DNA of 64,000 bases from Eikenella halliae (GTDB lineage Bacteria; Pseudomonadota; Gammaproteobacteria; Burkholderiales; Neisseriaceae): assembly GCF_001648475.1 (NCBI RefSeq), contig NZ_LXSQ01000012.1, forward strand, positions 62,001-126,000, given 5' to 3'. Below the pieces are notes generated by a model. The model was given only the letters and a program-made list of their open reading frames with translations. It ran no database searches and was not told the origin of the DNA. Below, piece by piece: positions 24,038 to 33,675 of the stretch (position 1 is its first letter; each line of letters starts with the position of its first letter). Position numbers and translations under genes: made by a program.

Positions 24038-25555
24038 ATGAACCCGATGTACATCACCTTCGGCATCTATCTGGTTGCCGTCCTGCTAATCGGCCTCGCG
24101 GCCTATTTCTCCACCCGCAATTTCGACGACTACATCCTCGGCGGCCGCAGCCTGGGCCCGTTTGTTACCGCCATGTCGGCCGGGGCTTCGGATATGTCCG
24201 GCTGGCTGCTGATGGGTCTGCCGGGCGCAGTGTATTTGAGCGGCCTGAGCAAATCTTGGATTGCCATCGGCCTGATTATCGGCGCGTACCTCAACTGGCT
24301 CTTGGTGGCCGGGCGGCTGCGCGTGCACACCGAATACAACAACAACGCGCTCACCCTGCCCGATTATTTCCACCACCGCTTCGGTGCGCACGGGCAGGCA
24401 ATGAAGGTGATTTCCGCGTTCATCATTCTGTTTTTCTTCACTATTTACTGCGCCAGCGGCGTTGTGGCCGGCGCACGCCTGTTCCAAAGCCTGTTCACCG
24501 GCATGAGCTACACCAGCGCCATGTGGCTGGGCGCGGGCGCCACCATTGCCTACACCTTCATCGGCGGCTTTTTGGCGGTGAGCTGGACAGACACCGTGCA
24601 GGCCACGCTGATGATTTTCGCCCTCATCCTCACGCCGGTGATGGTGTATTTGGGCGCGGGCGGCGCAGATGAAATTTCCGCCCTCATCCAAACCGCCGCC
24701 GCTGCCAACGGCAAGGAATACGGCAGCCTGCTGCACGGCACGACCTTCATCGGCATCATTTCCACCGCCGCCTGGGGCTTGGGCTATTTCGGCCAGCCGC
24801 ACATTCTGGCGCGCTTCATGGCCGCCGAAAGCGTGAAATCTCTGGTGGGCGCGCGCCGCATCGGCATGACTTGGATGATTTTGTGTTTGGGCGGCGCGGT
24901 GGCCGTGGGCTATTTCGGCATTGCCTACTTCGGCGCGCATCCCGCCGATGCCGCCGCCATGCAGGGCAACCACGAGCGCGTGTTCATTGCTTTGTCCACC
25001 CTGTTGTTCAACCCGTGGATTGCCGGCGTGATTTTGAGCGCGATTCTGGCGGCCGTGATGTCCACCCTGTCTTGCCAGCTTTTGGTGTGCTCCAGCGCCA
25101 TCACCGAAGACTTCTATAAAGGCTTCCTGCGCCCGAACGCGCCGCAGAAAGAATTGGTGTGGATCGGCCGCATCATGGTGCTGGCCGTGGCCGTTATCGC
25201 CATCCTGATTGCCGCCGACCCCGAAAGCAAAGTGCTGCAACTGGTGGAATTTGCCTGGGCAGGTTTCGGTGCGGCATTCGGCCCCATCGTCATCCTTTCC
25301 CTGTTCTGGAAACGCATGACCGCCAACGGCGCGTTGGCAGGCATGATTGCCGGTGCTGCGGTGGTGGTGTTGTGGGTGCAGGTGGTGAATCCCGCGCTGG
25401 CCAACGCCGGCATGGCTACGCTGTATGAAATCATCCCCGGCTTCATCGCCTGCGGCCTGACTGCCGCGGCTGTATCGCTGATTGGCAAAGCGCCTTCCGA
25501 GGAAATCTGCCAACGCTTCGAAAAAGCCGATGCGGATTACCGCGCCGCGAAATAA
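24038..25555 (+). CDS. putP: Sodium/proline symporter
   Basis: 505 residues from the ATG at 24038, which follows AAGGAG; the frame extends upstream but into repeat-like sequence. It has the hydrophobic profile of a 13-span SSS-family transporter, with FDDYILGGRSLGPFVTAMSAGASDMSGWLLMGLPG near the N-terminus (the Na+-binding region of PutP), GFLAVSWTDTVQ and AYFGAHPAD segments. It imports proline with Na+. putA follows 270 bases downstream, so uptake and catabolism are clustered. Confidence 0.94.
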   Translation: MNPMYITFGIYLVAVLLIGLAAYFSTRNFDDYILGGRSLGPFVTAMSAGASDMSGWLLMGLPGAVYLSGLSKSWIAIGLIIGAYLNWLLVAGRLRVHTEYNNNALTLPDYFHHRFGAHGQAMKVISAFIILFFFTIYCASGVVAGARLFQSLFTGMSYTSAMWLGAGATIAYTFIGGFLAVSWTDTVQATLMIFALILTPVMVYLGAGGADEISALIQTAAAANGKEYGSLLHGTTFIGIISTAAWGLGYFGQPHILARFMAAESVKSLVGARRIGMTWMILCLGGAVAVGYFGIAYFGAHPADAAAMQGNHERVFIALSTLLFNPWIAGVILSAILAAVMSTLSCQLLVCSSAITEDFYKGFLRPNAPQKELVWIGRIMVLAVAVIAILIAADPESKVLQLVEFAWAGFGAAFGPIVILSLFWKRMTANGALAGMIAGAAVVVLWVQVVNPALANAGMATLYEIIPGFIACGLTAAAVSLIGKAPSEEICQRFEKADADYRAAK

Positions 25556-25565
25556 AGGCGTTTAA

Positions 25566-25594
25566 GGGCTACCTGAAAATTTTCAGGTAGCCTC
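25566..25594 (+). terminator. DUS-pair terminator after putP
   Basis: GGGCTACCTGAAAATTTTCAGGTAGCCTC is a near-perfect palindrome ten bases past the stop. Confidence 0.8.
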
Positions 25595-25616
25595 ATTTAA
25601 GCCTGTATCAAGGAAT

Positions 25617-25660
25617 AAAGGCTACCTGAAACCGCCCCCGGCCTTTTCAGGTAGCCCTTA
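25617..25660. terminator. Second DUS-pair hairpin in the putP-putA gap
   Basis: AAAGGCTACCTGAA and TTCAGGTAGCCCTT flank a GC-rich loop, giving tandem hairpins between putP and putA. Confidence 0.65.
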
Positions 25661-25695
25661 ACCGATTAACCAACCCCCTCCCCTACCAAACATTC

Positions 25696-25725
25696 TTTCA
25701 CATTATCCGCAGTTTGGTTTATGAT
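25696..25725 (+). promoter_or_regulatory. Candidate putA promoter
   Basis: TTTCAC (25696-25701) and TATGAT (25720-25725) are spaced 18 bases, about 100 bases before the putA ATG and after the two hairpins. Weak match to sigma-70 consensus. Confidence 0.4.
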
Positions 25726-25827
25726 GCCGTTTTACCGACGTTCAAACCAAGCAGCTATTCATAACGAAACAGAGGCTACCTGAAAAAGCGGTTCATCGGG
25801 CAGCCCCGCCAACCACGGAGACCAACC

Positions 25828-28800
25828 ATGTTCCAATTCGCCCATCCCCAACAAACCAACCTGCGCCAGGCCGTTACCGATGCCTACCGCCGCGACGAAG
25901 TTGAAGCCGTGCAGGATATGCTCGAACGCGCCCAGATGAGCCAGGACGAGCGTACCGCCGCCGACCGGCTCGCCCGCCGGCTGGTGAAACAGGTGCGCGA
26001 AGAGCGGCGCCGCGCCAGCGGGGTGGACGCATTGATGCACGAGTTCTCCCTTTCCAGCGAAGAAGGCATCGCCCTGATGTGTTTGGCCGAAGCCCTGCTG
26101 CGCATTCCTGACAAAGCCACCCGCAACAAACTCATCCACGACAAAATCTCCGGCGGCGACTGGAAAAGCCACCTCGGCAACAGCCCCTCCCTATTTGTAA
26201 ACGCCGCCGCCTGGGGCTTGTTGGTAACCGGTAAGCTCGCCGCCCCGCCCAGCGGCCAGAGCCTCGGCAACGCGCTCACCCGCATCGTGAGCAAAGGCGG
26301 CGAGCCGCTCATCCTCAAAGGCGTGGACTACGCCATGCGCATGCTCGGTAAACAGTTCGTTACCGGCCAAACCATCGAAGAAGCCCTGAAAAACGGCAAA
26401 GAACGCGAAAAACTCGGCTATCTCTATTCCTTCGATATGCTCGGCGAAGCCGCCATGACCGAAGCCGATGCCGAACGCTACTATCAAGACTACATCAACG
26501 CCATCCACGCCATCGGCCAAGATGCCGCCGGCAAAGGCATTTATGAAGGCAACGGCATTTCCGTCAAACTCTCCGCCATCCACCCGCGCTATTCCCGCGC
26601 CCAGCACGGCCGCGTGATGGGCGAGCTGCTGCCGCGCCTGAAAGAATTGTTCCTGCTCGGCAAAAAATACGACATCGGCATCAACATCGACGCCGAAGAA
26701 GCCAACCGCCTCGAACTCTCGCTCGATTTGATGGAAGCCTTGGTTTCCGACCCCGACCTGGCCGGCTACCACGGCATCGGCTTCGTGGTGCAGGCTTATC
26801 AGAAACGCTGCCCCTTCGTAATCGACTATTTAATCGACCTCGCCCGCCGCAACAATCAGAAGCTGATGATCCGCCTGGTGAAAGGCGCGTATTGGGACAG
26901 CGAAATCAAATGGGCGCAAGTGGACGGCTTGGACGGCTACCCCACCTACACCCGCAAAGTCCACACCGACATTTCCTACCTGGCCTGCGCGCGCAAACTG
27001 CTCGACGCGCAAGACGCCGTATTCCCGCAATTCGCCACCCACAACGCCTACACCCTGGCCGCGATTTACCAGATGGGCAAAGGCAAACAGTTCGAACACC
27101 AATGCCTGCACGGCATGGGCGAAACCCTGTACGACCAAGTGGTCGGCCCGCAGAACTTGGGGCGGCACGTGCGCGTGTATGCGCCGGTGGGCACGCATGA
27201 AACCCTGCTGGCCTACTTGGTGCGCCGCCTGCTGGAAAACGGCGCGAACACCTCGTTTGTCAACCAGATTGTGGATGAAAACATCAGCATCGACACCCTC
27301 ATCCGCAGCCCCTTCGACACCATCGCCGAACAAGGCATCCACCCCAACAACAGCTTGCCGCTGCCGCGCAATCTGTATGGCGGCGAACGCCTCAACTCGC
27401 AAGGCCTCGACCTGAGCAACGAAAACACGCTGCAGGAATTGCAGGCCGCCATGAACGCCGCAGCCGCCGCGCCGGTGCAGGCCGTGCCGCTTTTGGCCGT
27501 GGCCGCCCCGACCCAAGCCGCGCATGAAGTGCGCAATCCGGCCGACCACAGCGAAGTGGTGGGCAGCGCCGCTTTCGTAGAAGCTTCTGCCGTGCCGGAA
27601 ATCATCGCCGCCGCCAAAGCCGCCGAAAGCAGCTGGGCTGCCGTTTCCGCCGCCGAACGTGCCAATATGCTGCGCCGCCTGGCCGACCTGATGGAAGCGC
27701 ACATGCCCGAGCTGATGGCCTTGGCCGTGCGCGAAGCCGGCAAAACGCTGAACAACGCCATCGCCGAAGTGCGCGAAGCCGTGGATTTCTGCCGCTACTA
27801 CGCCGACGAAGCCGAACACACGCTACCTGAAAACAGCCAGGGCGTGGGCACCATCGTTACCATCAGCCCGTGGAACTTCCCGCTGGCCATCTTCACCGGC
27901 GAAGTGGTGGCCGCATTGGCCGCCGGCAACACCGTGGTGGCCAAACCCGCCGAACAAACCAGCCTGATCGCCTACCGCGCCGTGCAGCTGATGCACGAAG
28001 CCGGTATCCCGCGCAACGTGCTGCAGCTCGTGCTCGGCGCGGGCGACGTGGGCGCCGCCCTCACGCAGGACGAACGCATCAACGGCGTGGTGTTCACCGG
28101 CTCCACCGAAGTGGCCCGCCTCATCAACCAATCGCTCGCCCGCCGCAGCGGCCAGCCCGTGCTGATTGCCGAAACCGGCGGCCAGAATGCCATGATTGTG
28201 GACAGCACCGCACTGGCCGAGCAAGTGTGCGCCGACGTACTCGCCTCCGCCTTCGACAGCGCCGGCCAGCGCTGCTCCGCCCTGCGTATCTTGTGCGTGC
28301 AGGAAGACGTGGCCGACCGCATGGTGAACATGATTCGCGGCGCGATGAACGAATTGCGCGTGGGCAACCCCGCCGAACTGAACACCGACATCGGCCCGGT
28401 TATCGACGCCGAAGCGCAGGCCAATCTGCAAAGCCACATCGACCGCATGAAAGGCATCGCCAAATCCAGCCACCAAATCAGGCTACCTGAAAATGCCGAT
28501 AACGCCACCTTCATCGCGCCCACCCTGTTTGAATTGAACAATTTAAACGACTTGCAGCGCGAAGTATTCGGCCCGATCCTGCACGTTATCCGCTACCGCG
28601 CCGACGAGCTCGACCAGCTCATCGACCAAATCAACGCCAAAGGCTACGCCCTCACCGGCGGCATCCACAGCCGCATCGACGGCACGGTGGAACACATCCG
28701 CCGCCGCATCGAAGCCGGCAACCTTTATGTGAACCGCAACATCGTCGGCGCCGTGGTGGGCGTGCAGCCCTTCGGCGGCCACGGCCTCTCCGGCACCGGC

Positions 28801-29427
28801 CCCAAAGCCGGCGGCCCCTTCTACCTGCAACGCCTCAGCCGCCTCAACAGCTGGCGCACGCCCCCGCTCACCCGCAGCGGCCAGGCCGACGAAGACGCGC
28901 TCAACCGCCTGCAAACCCTGCTGCAAAGCCTGCCGCTCACCCAAGAGCAGAAGCTGGACTTAGCCGGCAGCCTCGGCCGCGCCCGCGTACATACCCTGCG
29001 CCAAGCCGAGCAAGTGTTGCGCGGCCCCACCGGCGAACACAACGTGCTGGGCTGGCAGGCGCCCAAACGCGTATGGCTCTACGGCGGCAGCCTGCCGCAA
29101 GCCTTCGCCGCCTGGATTGAGCTCGCCGGTTCCGGCATCACCGCGCTGGTAGACAGCCAGCACCCGCTCGCCGCCTACGCCAGCGAAGCGCCCGACCTGC
29201 TGGAAACCTCCGCCACCCCCGCTTCCGCCGACATCAGCCATGTGGTTGCCCTGGAAGAATTGCCGGTGGAAATCAAACAGGCACTGGCCGGCCGCGATGG
29301 CGCACTGGTGCGCATCATCAACGCCCAAAACGGCGTGGACGTGCTGCAGCTATTTGAAGAAACCTCCTGCAGCATCAACACCACCGCCGCCGGCGGCAAC
29401 GCCCACCTGATGGCCGCAGGCGATTAA
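25828..29427 (+). CDS. putA: Bifunctional proline dehydrogenase / delta-1-pyrroline-5-carboxylate dehydrogenase
   Basis: 1199 residues. The N-terminal half is the FAD-dependent proline dehydrogenase barrel (GNGISVKLSAIHPRYSRAQ, GINIDAEEANRLELSLDL, IRLVKGAYWDSEIKWAQ, FATHNAYTLAAI). The second half is an aldehyde dehydrogenase with SPWNFPLAIFTG, the active-site Glu in AETGGQNAMIVD and the catalytic Cys in FDSAGQRCSALR. It converts proline to glutamate. No ribbon-helix-helix domain is seen at the N-terminus, so unlike enteric PutA it should not be a repressor. Two DUS are read through as LPEN. The start follows GGAGA. Confidence 0.96.
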   Translation: MFQFAHPQQTNLRQAVTDAYRRDEVEAVQDMLERAQMSQDERTAADRLARRLVKQVREERRRASGVDALMHEFSLSSEEGIALMCLAEALLRIPDKATRNKLIHDKISGGDWKSHLGNSPSLFVNAAAWGLLVTGKLAAPPSGQSLGNALTRIVSKGGEPLILKGVDYAMRMLGKQFVTGQTIEEALKNGKEREKLGYLYSFDMLGEAAMTEADAERYYQDYINAIHAIGQDAAGKGIYEGNGISVKLSAIHPRYSRAQHGRVMGELLPRLKELFLLGKKYDIGINIDAEEANRLELSLDLMEALVSDPDLAGYHGIGFVVQAYQKRCPFVIDYLIDLARRNNQKLMIRLVKGAYWDSEIKWAQVDGLDGYPTYTRKVHTDISYLACARKLLDAQDAVFPQFATHNAYTLAAIYQMGKGKQFEHQCLHGMGETLYDQVVGPQNLGRHVRVYAPVGTHETLLAYLVRRLLENGANTSFVNQIVDENISIDTLIRSPFDTIAEQGIHPNNSLPLPRNLYGGERLNSQGLDLSNENTLQELQAAMNAAAAAPVQAVPLLAVAAPTQAAHEVRNPADHSEVVGSAAFVEASAVPEIIAAAKAAESSWAAVSAAERANMLRRLADLMEAHMPELMALAVREAGKTLNNAIAEVREAVDFCRYYADEAEHTLPENSQGVGTIVTISPWNFPLAIFTGEVVAALAAGNTVVAKPAEQTSLIAYRAVQLMHEAGIPRNVLQLVLGAGDVGAALTQDERINGVVFTGSTEVARLINQSLARRSGQPVLIAETGGQNAMIVDSTALAEQVCADVLASAFDSAGQRCSALRILCVQEDVADRMVNMIRGAMNELRVGNPAELNTDIGPVIDAEAQANLQSHIDRMKGIAKSSHQIRLPENADNATFIAPTLFELNNLNDLQREVFGPILHVIRYRADELDQLIDQINAKGYALTGGIHSRIDGTVEHIRRRIEAGNLYVNRNIVGAVVGVQPFGGHGLSGTGPKAGGPFYLQRLSRLNSWRTPPLTRSGQADEDALNRLQTLLQSLPLTQEQKLDLAGSLGRARVHTLRQAEQVLRGPTGEHNVLGWQAPKRVWLYGGSLPQAFAAWIELAGSGITALVDSQHPLAAYASEAPDLLETSATPASADISHVVALEELPVEIKQALAGRDGALVRIINAQNGVDVLQLFEETSCSINTTAAGGNAHLMAAGD

Positions 29428-29749
29428 ACCAGCGCTATAAAGGCAATGAAAAGGCTACCTGAAAAGTTTCAGGTAGCCTTTATTATTGTTCAAATGGGAA
29501 TGGGGCAAGGCGGCAAGCCGCAGACAGTAGCGCTGGAACGGCCGGGCAAACCAATGCAGTAGCATTCTTGTTTGCATTCACTGTATTGAGAATATCGAAT
29601 GCTTTGCCCGATGTTAAGTATCCGGCCTGTTGTATAGATAAGAAAAAGGCTACCTGAACCTTTTAGCTTCGCAGAAACTGTGCTGTGCCGCGTTTTAACT
29701 GCGTGGAAGCTGCGTTTTCAGGTAGCCTTTCGTTGCGTTATGCGCCAAC
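29428..29749. other. Intergenic region with DUS and degenerate repeats
   Basis: Holds the putA terminator hairpin, then at about 29500-29590 a decayed Correia-like core (GGCAAGGCGGCAAGCCGCAGACAGTA), a DUS at about 29648, and at 29690-29730 a relative of the TTTTAACTGCGTTGAAGCTTCGC-DUS repeat seen twice near 60.6 and 61.8 kb. No gene seen. Confidence 0.6.
29449..29484 (+). terminator. DUS-pair terminator after putA
   Basis: AAAAGGCTACCTGAAAAGTTTCAGGTAGCCTTTATT, 22 bases past the putA stop. Confidence 0.82.
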
Positions 29750-30616
29750 TCAATCCTGCCGCCGGTTTTCCCACAGCTTCATCAGCGGCAACACCACCGC
29801 GCAGGCAACCGCGCCCACGGTGAGGCCGATGAGCAGGGAAGCGAGCATACCGGCGAGGCCGCCGTCCCAGTGGTGTTCGTGCAGCCAATGGTGCAGCGCG
29901 CCCCAGTTGTGGGCGAAGATGCCGCCGCCCACGAGGAACATGGCCAGCGTGCCGATGATGCTGACGCCGCGCATAAACCACGGCATAAACAAAATAATGG
30001 CTTTGCCGGCGGCGGCGGCGGCCGGGCGGCGCATCAGGGCGAGGCCGAAATCGTCGGCCTTCACAATCACCGCCACGATGCCGTACACAAATATGGTGAG
30101 CCCGATGCCGACCAAGATCAGGCTGACGATTTGGGTGGTGAGCGAAGAGCCGGCCACCACGCCCAGGGCGATGATGACGATTTCGGCGGAGAGGATGAAA
30201 TCGGTGCGGATGGCGCCTTTGATTTTGGCGTTTTCGTCGATCAATTCGTCGGGCACGCTATGGGCGCTGCCGTCGCGGCGGTGCATCAGCTTGTGCAGCA
30301 GTTTTTCCACGCCTTCGAAACACAAATAGCCGCCGCCGAACATTAAAAGCGGCGTAATCAGCGCGGGCGCGAACACGGAAAGCAGCAGGGCGGCGGGAAT
30401 CAGAATCAGCTTGTTCACCAGCGAGCCTTTGGCCACCGCCCACACGATGGGCAGCTCGCGGTCGGCGCGCACGCCGGTTACCTGGTTGGCATTGAGCGCC
30501 AAATCGTCGCCCACTACGCCGGCGGTTTTTTTAGCGGCCACTTTGGTCATCAAGGCCACGTCGTCGAGCACGGAGGCGATGTCGTCGAGCAGGGTGAGGA
30601 GGGAGGAGAAAACCAT
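29750..30616 (-). CDS. DUF808 (YedI-like) inner-membrane protein
   Basis: 288 residues from the ATG at 30616 (AAGGA upstream); the longer frame to 30736 is DUS-derived and was rejected. The N-terminus MVFSSLLTLLDDIASVLDDVALMTKVAAKKTAGVVGDDLA is the hallmark of DUF808. Several membrane spans follow (near 75-105, 155-205, 215-250 and 260-283). Function unknown to me. Monocistronic, with the stop close to a DUS. Confidence 0.88.
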   Translation of the reverse strand: MVFSSLLTLLDDIASVLDDVALMTKVAAKKTAGVVGDDLALNANQVTGVRADRELPIVWAVAKGSLVNKLILIPAALLLSVFAPALITPLLMFGGGYLCFEGVEKLLHKLMHRRDGSAHSVPDELIDENAKIKGAIRTDFILSAEIVIIALGVVAGSSLTTQIVSLILVGIGLTIFVYGIVAVIVKADDFGLALMRRPAAAAAGKAIILFMPWFMRGVSIIGTLAMFLVGGGIFAHNWGALHHWLHEHHWDGGLAGMLASLLIGLTVGAVACAVVLPLMKLWENRRQD

Positions 30617-30744
30617 TTTGAATCCTTGTGATATAAATTTCAGGTAGCCTTTTGGACATGGCGGAAGGCTACCTGAAAATCGTGATGCTGTTGTTTTTGG
30701 GTGTGTTGGGCTGGAATACGGCGGCATTATAGCCAAAGTGCTTA

Positions 30745-30825
30745 TTTCCTCATACGGCGTCGGCTCACCTTGCCGTACTGCCTGCGGCTTGCCGCTCTAC
30801 CCCGTGCTTAATTTTTGCCCGACGG
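30745..30825. repeat. Decayed Correia-like element
   Basis: TCGGCTCACCTTGCCGTACTGCCTGCGGCTTGCCGC resembles the reverse core of the intact elements, but the TATAGTG ends are lost. Confidence 0.4.
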
Positions 30826-30849
30826 GGTTAAAAATGCAGTTGCTATTCG

Positions 30850-31149
30850 TTAGTTTAAATGATCAGGTAAGGGAAACCCAAGATTTTTGTCCCCATACCA
30901 AGATAAATTTTCCTTTTTCCAATAATCTGTGTGAGACAGGATAACGCCGAGCTTAATCATGGCTAAATAAATGGCTTGCAGCATATCTTCACCGATTACC
31001 CTGCCTTCATCCAAATAATCCTGTTTGCTTATTTTATATGGGCAAATATATGCCTTGTATTCGTCGGAAAAAAAGGGCTGATACAAGGCAATCTCAACAG
31101 CTTCGCCGTTTCCTGTACGTAATTCTCTGTATCCTATGATTCTATGCAT
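30850..31149 (-). CDS. Small hypothetical protein (possibly DUF6968-like)
   Basis: 99 residues, noticeably more AT-rich than its neighbours. It has a beta-rich start (RIIGYRELRTGNGEAVEIALYQPFF), a central YICPYKISKQ stretch and a tail DYWKKENLSWYGDKNLGFP, a pattern I associate tentatively with small proteins of the DUF6968 kind found in neisserial toxin-immunity islands. No signal or membrane span. It stands alone; acquisition by transfer is plausible from composition. Confidence 0.6.
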   Translation of the reverse strand: MHRIIGYRELRTGNGEAVEIALYQPFFSDEYKAYICPYKISKQDYLDEGRVIGEDMLQAIYLAMIKLGVILSHTDYWKKENLSWYGDKNLGFPLPDHLN

Positions 31150-31177
31150 ACATTCACCATGCGGGCAGGTTGGAACG

Positions 31178-31220
31178 AAAGGCTACCTGAAAAATGGAAA
31201 TCCGGTTTCAGGTAGCCTTT
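31178..31220 (-). terminator. DUS-pair hairpin after corC
   Basis: AAAGGCTACCTGAAA and TTTCAGGTAGCCTTT flank a 13-base loop just beyond the stop of the ybeY-corC pair. Confidence 0.75.
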
Positions 31221-31231
31221 ATCATGTGGGC

Positions 31232-32065
31232 TTATTCGGGCTTGGCTTTCACCGCCATCAGCGTGTGCAAGCGGCGGTTGTCGGCGCGGGCCACGGTGAA
31301 TTGCAGGGGGCCGATAACGGCTTTTTCGCCGCGCACGGGCAGATGGCCGAGCTCTTTAATCACCAGCCCGCCGATGGTGTTCACTTCTTCGTCGCTGTAG
31401 TCCGTGCCGAAGAATTCGTTCACGTCTTCGATTTCGGTAACGGCGTTGATGCGCCAGCGGTCGGGGGAAACGGCGAAGATGTTGTCCGCGCTGTCGTCTT
31501 CGTCGAACTCGTCTTCGATGTCGCCCAAAATCTGCTCGATTACGTCTTCCAGCGTGACCAGGCCGCTGATGCTGCCGTATTCGTCCACCACCACGGCCAG
31601 GTGGTTGTGCATATCGCGAAACTCTTTAAGCAACACGTTCAACGGCTTGCCTTCGGGCACGAACACGGCCGGGCGCAGCACGTTTTCAAGCTTGAACTGT
31701 TCGGGATTGAGGGTGTATTTGAGCAGGTCTTTGGCGTGCAGGATGCCGAGCACGTTGTCTTTGTCGTCGGCAATCACGGGGAAGCGGGAATGGGTGGTGC
31801 CCACCACATAGGCGATGATGCGGCTGATGCTGTCGCCGGCCTTCACCACGTCCATTTGGGCGCGGCTGATCATGGCGTCGCGCACTTCCAGCCCGCGGAA
31901 ATCGATGATTTTTTCCAGCCATTGCTGGGTGTCTTCATCGAAGATTTTCTGTTCGCGCGCTTGGCGCAGCAGGGCGAGTATGTCTTCGGGGGAATCGGGG
32001 CTGTCGCCGGCGAGGCGGCCGAACAGCCGTTCAAAAAATCCGGGCTTGGCCGGGTGGTCGTCCAT
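31232..32065 (-). CDS. corC: CorC/HlyC-type CBS-domain transporter-associated protein
   Basis: 277 residues starting MDDHPAKPGFFERLFGRLAG; an in-frame ATG four codons upstream is possible. Two CBS motifs occupy about 65-190 (RDAMISRAQMDVVKAGDSISRI...HSRFPVIADDKDNVLGILHAKDLLK and VVDEYGSISGLVTLEDVIEQILGDIEDEFDEDD), and the C-terminus is the CorC_HlyC domain (GGLVIKELGHLPVRGEKAV). It lacks the DUF21 membrane domain, so it is the soluble CorC type linked to Mg/Co efflux. Its start overlaps the ybeY stop region, giving a ybeY-corC operon. Confidence 0.92.
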   Translation of the reverse strand: MDDHPAKPGFFERLFGRLAGDSPDSPEDILALLRQAREQKIFDEDTQQWLEKIIDFRGLEVRDAMISRAQMDVVKAGDSISRIIAYVVGTTHSRFPVIADDKDNVLGILHAKDLLKYTLNPEQFKLENVLRPAVFVPEGKPLNVLLKEFRDMHNHLAVVVDEYGSISGLVTLEDVIEQILGDIEDEFDEDDSADNIFAVSPDRWRINAVTEIEDVNEFFGTDYSDEEVNTIGGLVIKELGHLPVRGEKAVIGPLQFTVARADNRRLHTLMAVKAKPE

Positions 32066-32066
32066 T

Positions 32067-32594
32067 TCAGTCTGCATCCTGTGCGTAGGGGTTGGGGTAT
32101 CCTAACTGATTCATCAGGCGGATTTCAAGTGCTTCCATGGCTTCGGCTTCATCGGGCTCGATGTGGTCGTACCCCATCAGGTGCAGCACGCCGTGCAAGG
32201 TGAGGTGGGCGAAGTGTGCTTCTAAGGTTTTGCCTTGTTCGGCAGCCTCGCGCGCCACCACTTGCGGGCAGATAACCAGGTCGCCGCGCAAAACGGGCAG
32301 GCTACCTGAAAGCCCGGCCAAAGCGGCCTGCTCGCCTTCATCCAGCGCAAAGCTGAGCACATTGGTGGCGTAGTCTTTTTGACGGTAGTCGCGGTTGTAG
32401 GCGCGGGCGGTTTCTTCATCGAGCAGCAGCAGGCCGATTTCGGCACGGCGGTACTGCGATTTCACGGCCTGCCAGGCCCAGCGGCGGAATTGCGCCTCGC
32501 CCGGGCAGCCGGGCAGCCGGGCTTGGTCGGCAAAATACAGTTGCAGGCGTTGGCGCAACAGATCGGGAAAGGGATAACGTTTGGCGGTTTTCAT
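32067..32594 (-). CDS. ybeY: Endoribonuclease YbeY (rRNA maturation)
   Basis: 175 residues with the UPF0054 metal site HLTLHGVLHLMGYDH (three His), preceded by NRDYRQKDYATNVLSFAL. YbeY is a single-strand endoribonuclease needed for 16S 3' end maturation and ribosome quality control. It is slightly longer than the enteric protein, with an extra DUS-encoded loop (GLSGSLPVLRG). It is translationally coupled to corC. Confidence 0.94.
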   Translation of the reverse strand: MKTAKRYPFPDLLRQRLQLYFADQARLPGCPGEAQFRRWAWQAVKSQYRRAEIGLLLLDEETARAYNRDYRQKDYATNVLSFALDEGEQAALAGLSGSLPVLRGDLVICPQVVAREAAEQGKTLEAHFAHLTLHGVLHLMGYDHIEPDEAEAMEALEIRLMNQLGYPNPYAQDAD

Positions 32595-32634
32595 GGTTTG
32601 ATTGGAATCGAAAAACGGGCGCTATTATAGCGGG

Positions 32635-32678
32635 AAAGGCTACCTGAAAACCCGGAAATGCGTTTTCAGGTAGCCTCT
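32635..32678. terminator. DUS-pair hairpin upstream of ybeY
   Basis: AAAGGCTACCTGAAAA and TTTTCAGGTAGCCT flank a short GC loop; it probably terminates the minus-strand gene at 32699-33532. Confidence 0.72.
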
Positions 32679-32698
32679 ATTTTATGCCAAACCGCACG

Positions 32699-33532
32699 CT
32701 AGCATTCTGCCTTTGCCGCTGCCGCCGCCCGCTTCAATTCGGCAGCCAGCTTGCTTTTCTCTTCCTTGTTCAAGCCTGCCACTGCCAGCAGCTTTCTATC
32801 CAGCGCCACCGGCACGCCGCCGCCATTAGGCACGAAAGCCAGCAGGTAGTGCTGCCCGCCGGGGGTTTGAAACGTCCAAGCACGGTTTTCCTGTTTGCCG
32901 AAGCTGAGGCTGATTTTGCGGGTTTTGCCGTCGATTTCGGCTTGATATACCGCGTCTTTACCCGCATTGCCGGTACTCAGGCAGGGCACGGCGGCCAGCT
33001 GCCAAGGCTGGGCTTCGGGGCGGTTGATGGCGGCCAAAATCCGGCGGTAGCGCGGCACACGCACCAGCGCGACATAAAACGCGGCGCCAATCATCAACAG
33101 CCCCAGCCCGCCAAACAACAACACACCCATGCTGCGGTTAACCACTTTTTCCACCGCCACATCCAGCGTCAGGCGCGAGGGATCGTTGGCGTCGGCCAGC
33201 GCACGGGCGTAAATATCGCCGCCAGTACTGAAAAAGCTAAAGGATTTTTTCACTGTGTAACCGCGGTATGTGATGGTAGTTTTGCAGCTGGTGAAGATGG
33301 ATTTGCGAGTGGTGCATTCACCATCGATCCGCGCGTTTACCGGCACGGCATGTTGGCCGATTTGGTAGTCTTGATAAATTTCGGCGGCAACATGACTCTG
33401 CCACGCAACAAATATCGCGCCCACCGGCAGCATCAACAACAGCGCCACCAAAGCCATCATAATCGGCCGATGCGGCCCGATGCCACGCATTTGGAAGGGC
33501 TTAACCGGCATGGAAAAAGGCAGAATATGCAT
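32699..33532 (-). CDS. Two-span membrane protein, unknown (DUF3592-like layout)
   Basis: 277 residues from the ATG at 33532 (GGAGAG upstream). Spans at about 24-42 and 133-155 enclose an extracytoplasmic domain with a paired-Cys segment (DGECTTRKSIFTSCKTTITYRGYTVKKSF); the rest is a cytoplasmic domain ending in a Lys/Ala-rich helix. The layout recalls DUF3592 proteins, but I do not claim the family. Monocistronic, between valS (divergent) and ybeY. Confidence 0.7.
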   Translation of the reverse strand: MHILPFSMPVKPFQMRGIGPHRPIMMALVALLLMLPVGAIFVAWQSHVAAEIYQDYQIGQHAVPVNARIDGECTTRKSIFTSCKTTITYRGYTVKKSFSFFSTGGDIYARALADANDPSRLTLDVAVEKVVNRSMGVLLFGGLGLLMIGAAFYVALVRVPRYRRILAAINRPEAQPWQLAAVPCLSTGNAGKDAVYQAEIDGKTRKISLSFGKQENRAWTFQTPGGQHYLLAFVPNGGGVPVALDRKLLAVAGLNKEEKSKLAAELKRAAAAAKAEC

Positions 33533-33675
33533 AAAAGGCTCTCCTCGAGAAATAAACGGCACTATAAAAGAAGCCTATACGGTTTGCCAAATTGGCAAGG
33601 CTACCTGAAAGCAGAAAAGGCTTACCGCTAGCCATCTCTCTCGCTCCGGGCTACCTGAAAACCATCTGCTTCCAC

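Noticed and set aside
24086..25513. 475-codon minus-strand open frame opposite putP
   Set aside because: It is an antisense shadow: Gln/His/Gly-rich composition typical of reading a GC-rich gene backwards, and putP on the other strand is clearly real. The same applies to long frames opposite tex (8742-9647), putA (26830-27819) and valS (35431-36309).
31136..32203. 355-codon plus-strand frame opposite corC-ybeY
   Set aside because: Antisense shadow; corC and ybeY have full family motifs on the minus strand.
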